The notes under the pieces: generated by a model
What the model was told of the DNA's origin: nothing
Seen by the model: the letters and a program-made list of their open reading frames with translations, nothing else
Database searches by the model: none
In this document: positions 53,193 through 64,000 of the stretch, in pieces
Layout of the letters: each line of letters starts with the position of its first letter
Position numbering within the stretch: the stretch's first letter is position 1
Position numbers and translations under genes: made by a program
Source of the DNA: JAVDCA01 sp963819385
Lineage (GTDB): Bacteria > Pseudomonadota > Alphaproteobacteria > Rhizobiales > Xanthobacteraceae
NCBI GenBank assembly: GCA_963819385.1
Contig: CAWFVV010000003.1
Location: 496,001 to 560,000 of the forward strand
Direction of reading: 5' to 3'
DNA length: 64,000 nt

Positions 53193-54827
53193 ATGGCTTT
53201 CGGGTTTTCCGTGGTGGCAAGCGGCACCGTCTGGCGGCGTTTCGTGGGCGCGCTCGTGCTCGTGCTCGCGGAAGCGGCCGTTGCGCTCGTGCTCGCCACG
53301 ACCATCACGGCGCCGACCGCCGCCGAGCAGTTCGATGATCGCTTCCCGTTCCTCGAGGATCGCCAGCGCCACGGCGGCGGCAACAACAACAACGGCGGCT
53401 TCTTCTCTTTCCCGGGTGAGCACCCCTCCACCACGCGAGCCGCACCGGCGGAGTACAATTCCAAGGCGCCGCCGCCCTCGCGCAAGAGCGATTCGGCGCC
53501 GCTCACCTCGGTGGTGGTGCTCGGCGATTCGATGGCCGACTGGCTCGCCTACGGCCTCGAGCAGGCCGCCGCCGATTCGCCCGACATCGGCATCCTGCGC
53601 CGGCACCGCACCTATTCGGGCCTGATCCACATCGAGGTGAAGAGCGATCCGCACGGCGAATATCCGGACTGGCCGCTCGCGGCGCACGAGATCCTCGGCG
53701 CCGACAAGGCGAACTTCATCGTGATGATGATCGGCCTCAATGACCGCCGGCCGATCCGCGAAAAGGCGCCCGCCAAGTCGACGACGCCGTCCGCAACGCC
53801 GACAGCTACTCCTGCCGACAAGGACGGCGAGAAGGACGGGGAAAAGGACAACGCCACCAACGAGGCACCGCCCGAGGCGCCCGCCAGGGCGGCCGAGGCC
53901 GAGCGCGCGACGCCCGGCATGGTCAGCTACGAGTTCCGATCGGATAAGTGGACCGAGCTTTACATCAAGCGGATCGACGAGACGATCGCGGCGCTCAAGT
54001 CGAAGAACGTGCCGGTGTTCTGGGTCGGGCTGCCGCCGGTGCGCAACGCCAAGATTTCCGCCGATCTGAGCTATCTCAACGATCTCTTCCGCGCCCGCGC
54101 CGAGAAGGCGGGCATCACCTACATCGACACCTGGGACGGCTTCGTCGACGAGGCGGGCCGTTTCGTCATGCAGGGTCCCGACTTCGAGGGGCAAATTCGC
54201 CGCCTGCGATCGCCCGACGGCATCCACTTCACGGAAGCCGGCGCGCGCAAGCTCGCGCATTACGTCGAGCGCGAGATCCAGCGCGCCCTGATGGCGAACG
54301 CGACGCCCGTGACGCTGCCGACCACCGACGAGCCGGCGACGCCGCAGCCGGCCGTGCCGCGGCCGGGCGCCGCCATCGCGCGTCCGCTGGCCGGGCCCGT
54401 GATGCCGCTCACCACGCCCGCCGAGGCGAACGAGCTTGCCGGTGGCGCCGGTGCACGACAGGTCGCAGCCGACGCGATCGCGTCGCGCGTCCTGGTGCGC
54501 GGCGATCCGAACCGCGCGCCGGCGGGCCGCGCCGACGATTTCGTCTGGCCGCGCCGTCCCGTCGCGGCGGTCGGTACCGATCCGCTGGTCGCGACCACGA
54601 CCATTCCGATGACGCCGATGAAGCCGTACGAGCCGGAGCCGCGCCAGATGGCGTCCGCGCCCACGGCCGTGGGGCCGAACAGCCCTGGCGCGCCGGTGCG
54701 CCGCGTCGCGCCGGTTCGCCAGACGGCGTCCAACCCGCGCCCGCCCACCGCCGCTGCCAGCCCGCAGCAGGCGCGGCGGATCGCGCCGGCGCCGCAGCCG
54801 TTCTTCTTCCCGTTCTTCGGGCGATAA
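53193..54827 (+). CDS. SGNH/GDSL hydrolase family protein (DUF459)
   Basis: 544 aa. One N-terminal helix (FVGALVLVLAEAAVALVLAT) anchors or exports it. The SGNH core has VVVLGDSMADWLAYGLEQAA (GDS, Ser nucleophile), FIVMMIGLNDRRPI (GxND) and SPDGIHFTEAGARKLAHYVE (DxxH). An insertion rich in Asp, Glu, Lys, Thr and Ala splits the core between the GLND and MVSYEFRSDKWTELYIKRID blocks. A 180-residue Pro/Ala-rich tail follows and ends PFFFPFFGR. Such proteins are thought to act on cell-envelope acyl groups. Confidence 0.83.
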   Translation: MAFGFSVVASGTVWRRFVGALVLVLAEAAVALVLATTITAPTAAEQFDDRFPFLEDRQRHGGGNNNNGGFFSFPGEHPSTTRAAPAEYNSKAPPPSRKSDSAPLTSVVVLGDSMADWLAYGLEQAAADSPDIGILRRHRTYSGLIHIEVKSDPHGEYPDWPLAAHEILGADKANFIVMMIGLNDRRPIREKAPAKSTTPSATPTATPADKDGEKDGEKDNATNEAPPEAPARAAEAERATPGMVSYEFRSDKWTELYIKRIDETIAALKSKNVPVFWVGLPPVRNAKISADLSYLNDLFRARAEKAGITYIDTWDGFVDEAGRFVMQGPDFEGQIRRLRSPDGIHFTEAGARKLAHYVEREIQRALMANATPVTLPTTDEPATPQPAVPRPGAAIARPLAGPVMPLTTPAEANELAGGAGARQVAADAIASRVLVRGDPNRAPAGRADDFVWPRRPVAAVGTDPLVATTTIPMTPMKPYEPEPRQMASAPTAVGPNSPGAPVRRVAPVRQTASNPRPPTAAASPQQARRIAPAPQPFFFPFFGR

Positions 54828-54864
54828 ATTTCACGCCGATTCGTTCACGTGAAACTGGCTTGCG

Positions 54865-56220
54865 TCACGCCAGCAGCGCGATCAGCTCACGCACGTCGGC
54901 GACCTTGTCCAGCGACCAGACGAACTCGCATGCCTTGCGCGCGCGCTCGGTGCCGATCGCCGGCGCCGCATTGGCGAGGAATTTCGCCTCGATCGCGGCG
55001 TCGCTCATCGGATTGTCGGTGGTGCCGCTCGCATGCGCGACATGCGCCTCATGCCGCGCGCCACCCGCCACGATCGCGGCATGAGCCTCGTCCTTGCGCA
55101 GCGTCTCATCCGCCACCGCGGTCACCTTGCGGCGCAGCGCCGCGACGACCGGATCGGCGGCGCGCGCGTCCGAATACTGCGCGACGCCGGCCGCGCCGTC
55201 CGCGAGCGCGACGGCGGCCGAGTGGCGGAAGCTGAACTTCGATTGCAGCCCGCTCGTCGGCTCGGTGACGCCCGTGATCGACAGCACGAGTGGATTGAGG
55301 CGCAGCTCGATCGCGCTGACTGCCGCGGGATCGATGCGTTCGCGGTTGCGGATCGCGATCACAGCGTCGATCAGCGGATGCAGCACCACGCCGCACGCAT
55401 AGGGCTTGTGCCCGTTCGTCTCGATCAGCCAGGCGCCGCCGAGGTCAGCGGTCAGCTCTTCGGGCGCCGCGACGTCGCTGTAGATGCGTGAAAAGCCGCG
55501 CTTGCCCTCGACGATCTCCTGGCTCGAGTCGAAGCCGCGCTCGGCCAGCAGCGCTGCCAGCACGCCGTTCTGCGCCGCCTTTCCGGCGTGGAACGATTTG
55601 CACATGGTGCCGCGGTTCTGCTGCATGCCGCCGGCCTGCGTCGCCGCGATGCCGAGCGCGTAAGTGAGCCGCTGAGCATCGAGGCCGAGGAGCCGGCCGC
55701 CGGCCGCGCCCGCCGCGATCGAGCCGAGCGTGCCGGTGAGGTGCCAGCCGCCCTTGTGGTGGCCGGGCGCCGTGCGTCCCACCCGCACACCGGCCTCGAA
55801 GCCGACCGCGTAGGCAAGCATCAGGTCCTCGCCGCTCACTTGCGTGCGCTCGGCGAGCGCGAGCAGTGCGGCGAGCACCGGCGACGACGTGTGCAGGACC
55901 ACGCCGCCCATGTGGGTGTCGTCGAAGTCGAGCAGGTGGCCCATCTGCCCGTTAGCGAGCGGCGCATCGAGGAGGCCGAGCCTGAGGCCGCGTCCGAGCA
56001 CGCTCGCCTGCGGACGCCCGCCGGTCTCCTGCAGCACCGACACGAGAATTTCGATCTCGGAATGCGAACTGCCCGCGAGCGCGCAGCCGATCCAGTCGAG
56101 CACGCCGCGCCGCGCGGCGTGACGCGCGGCGGCCGTGAGGTCGGACGGTCCGATGCCGGCGAGATGCGCCGCGAGCGTCTTGGTCAGCGTGACCGCGTCG
56201 GGCTTGAGATCCTGCTCCAT
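54865..56220 (-). CDS. MmgE/PrpD-family protein
   Basis: 451 aa, near the usual family length. Segments HAARRGVLDWIGCALAGSSH, ALANGQMGHLLDFDDTHMGG (contains the conserved Asp-His pair), IAAGAAGGRLLGLDAQRLTY, and NGHKPYACGVVLHPLIDAVI match the family. 2-methylcitrate dehydratase, cis-aconitate decarboxylase and many uncharacterised proteins belong here, so function is not assigned. It follows the Bug-protein gene on the same strand by 7 bp; a substrate-binding protein next to an MmgE/PrpD protein is a common catabolic pair. Confidence 0.92.
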   Translation of the reverse strand: MEQDLKPDAVTLTKTLAAHLAGIGPSDLTAAARHAARRGVLDWIGCALAGSSHSEIEILVSVLQETGGRPQASVLGRGLRLGLLDAPLANGQMGHLLDFDDTHMGGVVLHTSSPVLAALLALAERTQVSGEDLMLAYAVGFEAGVRVGRTAPGHHKGGWHLTGTLGSIAAGAAGGRLLGLDAQRLTYALGIAATQAGGMQQNRGTMCKSFHAGKAAQNGVLAALLAERGFDSSQEIVEGKRGFSRIYSDVAAPEELTADLGGAWLIETNGHKPYACGVVLHPLIDAVIAIRNRERIDPAAVSAIELRLNPLVLSITGVTEPTSGLQSKFSFRHSAAVALADGAAGVAQYSDARAADPVVAALRRKVTAVADETLRKDEAHAAIVAGGARHEAHVAHASGTTDNPMSDAAIEAKFLANAAPAIGTERARKACEFVWSLDKVADVRELIALLA

Positions 56221-56227
56221 CGCGGCG

Positions 56228-57199
56228 TCACTGCGGCTCGATGCCGGCGTCGCGGATGATCTTGGTCCAGCGCGCGACGTCCGCCTTGATGCGTGCCTCG
56301 GCTTGCTCGGGCGTGCCGCCGGTCGGCTCGTAAGCGAGCTGGTGCAGCCGCGCGATCACGTCGGGCGCCTTCAGGGCGCGGTTGGTCTCCGCATTGATGC
56401 GGTCGATCTCGGCCCTCGGCGTGCCGGCCGGCGCCGCGAGCCCGTACCAGCCGACGATGTCGAAGCCCGGCACTGTCTCGGCGACCGCCGGGATGCCGGG
56501 CGCGAGCGCCGAGCGCTTCGCCGAGGTCACCGCCAGCACCCGCACCTTGTCGCCGCCGGCGAACGGCAGCATCGCGGTGGCGGGCGAGAACATCATCTTG
56601 ATCTCGCCACTGATCAGATCCTTCATCGCCGGCCCCGCGCCCTTGTAGGGCACGTGCAGGATGTCGATGCCCGCCTCGCGCTTGAAGATCTCGCCGGCGA
56701 GATGCAGCGTCGAGCCGATTCCGGCCGAGCCGAAGGTAAGCTTGCCCGGATTGGCCTTGCCGTAGGCGACCAGGTCCGCGACCGATTTTACCGGCAGGCC
56801 CGGGTTCACGCCGAGCATGTAGAATCCCGCGACCGCGTCGATGATACCGGCGAAATCCTTGACGGGATCGAACGGCAGGTTGCGGTAGATCGCCGGCATA
56901 TAGGCCATGCCGCTGTGGTCGAGCACGATCGTGTAGCCGTCCGGCGCGGCTTTCGCCGCCTCGTCCATGCCGAGGCTGCCGCCGCCGCCGCCGCGGTTGA
57001 TGGTGACGAGCGCCTGGCCGAGCCGCTCGCCCACCGCCTGCGCGATGACGCGTGCGATCGGATCGACCGCGCCGCCCGGTGGGAACGGCACGATCAGCCG
57101 GATCGGGCGCTCCGGATAGGCGGCGCGCGCAGTGCCGGCTAGCAGCATGGCGCCGGAGGCGAGGGTGGTCGTCACGAGCGTGCGGCGCGAGATCGGCAA
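56228..57199 (-). CDS. Bug/TctC-family periplasmic binding protein
   Basis: 323 aa. The signal sequence starts MPISRRTLVTTTLASGAMLL and ends GTARA; the RR-T-L arrangement suggests Tat export. The core is RLIVPFPPGGAVDPIARVIA, GQALVTINRGGGGGSLGMDE, PGKLTFGSAGIGSTLHLAGE and DKVRVLAVTSAKRSALAPGI. It probably binds a small carboxylate for the product of the neighbouring MmgE/PrpD gene. No TctAB permease is present in the window. Confidence 0.93.
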   Translation of the reverse strand: MPISRRTLVTTTLASGAMLLAGTARAAYPERPIRLIVPFPPGGAVDPIARVIAQAVGERLGQALVTINRGGGGGSLGMDEAAKAAPDGYTIVLDHSGMAYMPAIYRNLPFDPVKDFAGIIDAVAGFYMLGVNPGLPVKSVADLVAYGKANPGKLTFGSAGIGSTLHLAGEIFKREAGIDILHVPYKGAGPAMKDLISGEIKMMFSPATAMLPFAGGDKVRVLAVTSAKRSALAPGIPAVAETVPGFDIVGWYGLAAPAGTPRAEIDRINAETNRALKAPDVIARLHQLAYEPTGGTPEQAEARIKADVARWTKIIRDAGIEPQ

Positions 57200-57219
57200 G
57201 GCGTTCTCCCGGACGAGAC

Positions 57220-57323
57220 GTCATTGCGAGGCGGGCGAAGCCGGCCGAAGCAATCTCGCTCAACTCGCCCATGAGTTTGCGGATCGAGCTTGCTTCGTCG
57301 CCCTTCGGGCTCCTCGCAATGAC
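57220..57323. repeat. Palindromic repeat, family D copy upstream of the Bug gene
   Basis: GTCATTGCGAGGCGGGCGAA, then GCCGGCCGAAGCAATC, and an opposite arm GCTTCGTCGCCCTTCGGGCT, then CCTCGCAATGAC. The ends are reverse complements. It fills the gap between gltD and the Bug gene. Confidence 0.85.
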
Positions 57324-57330
57324 CGGAAGT

Positions 57331-58764
57331 TTACCGCGGCAGCAGCGTCGTTCCCATCAGGAACTTGTCGACCGCATGCGCGGCCTGGCGGCCCTCGCGG
57401 ATCGCCCACACCACCAGCGACTGGCCGCGCCGCATGTCGCCGCAAGCGAAGACCTTGTCGAGCGAGCTCTTGTAGCTCCGCGCGCCCTCGGTATCCGCCT
57501 TGACGTTGCCGCGCTGGTCGAGCGTTAAGCCCAGCGATTTGAGCATGCCGTCGTGCACCGGATGTACGAAGCCCATGGCGAGCAGCACCAGGTCGCCGTC
57601 GATCTCGAATTCCGAGCCCGGCACCGGCTTGAACTTCGCGTCCACCTGCACGCAGTGCAGCTTCTTCACCTGGCCGTTCTCGCCGGTGAACTTCTGGGTG
57701 AGCACCGAGAACTCGCGCTTGGCGCCTTCCTCGTGGCTCGACGAGGTGCGCAGCTTGAGCGGCCAATCGGGCCAGGTCAGCAGCTTGTTCTCCTTCTCGG
57801 GCGGCATCGGCATGATCTCGAAATTGGTCACCGACAACGCGCCCTGGCGAATCGATGTGCCGATGCAGTCCGAGCCGGTATCGCCGCCGCCGATCACGAT
57901 GACATGCTTGTCCTTGGCGAGGATCGGCGGAAGATCGCCGGCCGGCACCGGCTCACCCGAGACGCGGCGGTTCTGCTGCGGCAGGAATTCCATGGCGTAG
58001 TGGATGCCCTTGAGGTCGCGGCCCGGGATCGCCAGGTCGCGGCCCTTCTCGGCGCCGCCCGCGAGCACCACCGCGTCGTATTCCACGAGCAGCTTCTCGG
58101 CCGGAACGTCGACGCCCACATACGCGCCGTAATGGAACGTCACACCTTCGCCTTCCATCTGCGCGACGCGCTTGTCGACGTAGTGCTTCTCCATCTTGAA
58201 GTCGGGAATGCCGTAGCGCAGCAGGCCGCCGGCCTTCGCGAACTTCTCGTAGACATGCACGTCGTGCCCGGCGCGCGCGAGCTGCTGCGCGCAGGCGAGC
58301 CCTGCCGGGCCGGAGCCCACGACCGCGACGCGCTTGCCGGTCTTCACCGCCGGCGGCTCCGGCACGATCCAGCCCTGCTCGTACGCCTTGTCGGCGATCG
58401 CGCATTCGATCGACTTGATGGTGACGGGGTTGTCGTCCAAATTCAGCGTGCACGACGCCTCGCACGGCGCCGGGCACACGCGGCCGGTGACCTCGGGGAA
58501 ATTGTTGGTCGAGTGCAGGTTGCGCGCCGCCGTCTTCCAGTCGCCGGCGTAGACGAGGTCGTTCCAGTCCGGGATTTGGTTGTTCACCGGACAGCCCGTG
58601 TGACAGTACGGGATGCCGCAGTTCATGCAGCGCGCCGCCTGGTCGCGCGTCTCCTTCTCGGGAAGCGGCAGGACGAACTCGCGCCAATGGCGCACGCGCT
58701 CCTCGACCGGCGCGTAGTCGCGGTCGACGCGATCGAACTCGAGAAATCCGGTGACCTTGCCCAT
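57331..58764 (-). CDS. gltD: Glutamate synthase small (beta) subunit
   Basis: 477 aa. NADPH-dependent partner of GltB. The N-terminal Fe-S region has C46, C49, C54 and C58 (CMNCGIPYCHTGCPVNNQIP) plus CPAPCEASCTLNLDDNPVTI. The FAD motif GKRVAVVGSGPAGLACAQQL and NADPH motif DKHVIVIGGGDTGSDCIG follow, then the C-terminal VFACGDMRRGQSLVVWAIRE. It lies 99 bp downstream of gltB on the same strand and the pair forms the NADPH-GOGAT used for ammonium assimilation. Confidence 0.97.
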   Translation of the reverse strand: MGKVTGFLEFDRVDRDYAPVEERVRHWREFVLPLPEKETRDQAARCMNCGIPYCHTGCPVNNQIPDWNDLVYAGDWKTAARNLHSTNNFPEVTGRVCPAPCEASCTLNLDDNPVTIKSIECAIADKAYEQGWIVPEPPAVKTGKRVAVVGSGPAGLACAQQLARAGHDVHVYEKFAKAGGLLRYGIPDFKMEKHYVDKRVAQMEGEGVTFHYGAYVGVDVPAEKLLVEYDAVVLAGGAEKGRDLAIPGRDLKGIHYAMEFLPQQNRRVSGEPVPAGDLPPILAKDKHVIVIGGGDTGSDCIGTSIRQGALSVTNFEIMPMPPEKENKLLTWPDWPLKLRTSSSHEEGAKREFSVLTQKFTGENGQVKKLHCVQVDAKFKPVPGSEFEIDGDLVLLAMGFVHPVHDGMLKSLGLTLDQRGNVKADTEGARSYKSSLDKVFACGDMRRGQSLVVWAIREGRQAAHAVDKFLMGTTLLPR

Positions 58765-58863
58765 CTCTACTTCTTAAGTCTCAGTCGTCCTGTGCGCCGC
58801 CTTGCGGCGCGATTGGATGTTCTTGCGTGCTGACGAAGCCGCGCGCCGCGGAGTGAACCCTGA

Positions 58864-63612
<4,749 letters not shown>

Positions 63613-64000
63613 CTCTGTCCTCGCCTCCCGCCCGCGGCCACCGGCCGTTGACGCACCCACCTCGCCCGCCGCGCCGCATGGCGCACCGGTGCGAGAGTCG
63701 ACTTATGTCGTGCCGGGCAGCCGGTCCACCGTTCTGGCGGTTCTGCGTGGCCGCTCGTTCGGCGCCCCGATGCGATCAGGCATCTTGCGGCGCATTCCCG
63801 CTCGCCCCAGTGGCAGGGATGGCCTCGGCCGGGCGCGCGGCCGCCTCTATGGTGTTGCTATGGGACAGCATTGCTGTCCTAACTCACCATGCCAAAATTC
63901 TGCCACGGAAACAAGGGTTCGCCATCCCCTGAATCGCGTTATGCGACCCTTTTGTTGCCGCGCCGGTTCCCTGGCGGCAATAAGAGGACCACGGACCGCA
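63613..64000. other. Intergenic region upstream of gltB
   Basis: No convincing gene was found here; the open frames seen are Arg/Pro-rich. From about 63850 the DNA becomes less GC-rich. GGACAGCA-T-TGCTGTCC at 63863-63879 is a perfect palindrome with one central base and may be an operator for gltB or for a gene beyond the right edge. Confidence 0.4.

Overview
The window is about 64 kb of uniformly GC-rich, gene-dense chromosome. The gene content points to an alphaproteobacterium of the order Hyphomicrobiales (Rhizobiales), probably near Xanthobacteraceae/Nitrobacteraceae. The evidence is an ornithine decarboxylase - GNAT - homospermidine synthase cluster with a long leader, Bug/TctC binding proteins, LivFGHMK-type transporters with acyl-CoA ligases, GltB/GltD, an alphaproteobacterial ferrochelatase, and several families of short palindromic intergenic repeats. 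The genus is inference. No tRNA, rRNA, CRISPR array, prophage or complete insertion sequence was seen.

Layout. 0-3.2 kb: end of a creatininase-family gene, then a cobalt-type nitrile hydratase operon (alpha, beta, accessory protein, amidohydrolase, cupin). 3.3-7.4 kb: gamma-glutamyltransferase-like protein, M3 peptidase, small membrane protein. 7.4-11.6 kb: structured leader, ornithine decarboxylase, GNAT enzyme and homospermidine synthase (polyamine synthesis). 11.6-13.6 kb: CobW-type metal GTPase and WD40 protein. 13.7-16.3 kb: TRAP permease pair and a small His-rich secreted protein. 16.4-19.7 kb: SDR, acyl-CoA dehydrogenase, PilZ protein and a broken antitoxin-like gene. 19.9-23.4 kb: fused indolepyruvate ferredoxin oxidoreductase. 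23.4-27.2 kb: lower-GC intergenic region with a diverged duplication, then a Tat-exported multicopper oxidase carrying about a dozen indels and a SCO-cytochrome c fusion. 27.5-37 kb: an ABC uptake system (LivG, LivH, LivM, LivK, LivF) bracketed by two AMP-forming ligases and a cupin, which suggests import and CoA activation of an organic acid. 37-40.6 kb: tandem repeats, small secreted proteins, an AAA ATPase and a DUF938 methyltransferase. 40.7-47.1 kb: Bug protein, sulfite-oxidase-like enzyme, ferrochelatase, GNAT, short Ada-like regulator, SPFH/NfeD pair. 47.2-54.8 kb: envelope genes (KdsD, outer-membrane barrel, GlsB-like protein, GalU, MltB-type transglycosylase, SGNH/DUF459 hydrolase). 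54.9-57.2 kb: MmgE/PrpD protein and Bug protein. 57.3-63.6 kb: GltD and GltB.

Two window-wide features stand out. First, at least ten genes carry single-base frameshifts, mostly +1. On both sides of each break the protein stays family-like, which suggests consensus errors or very recent mutation rather than old decay. Second, many intergenic spaces hold recurring palindromic elements, at least eight families, and some of them contribute start or stop codons to neighbouring genes.
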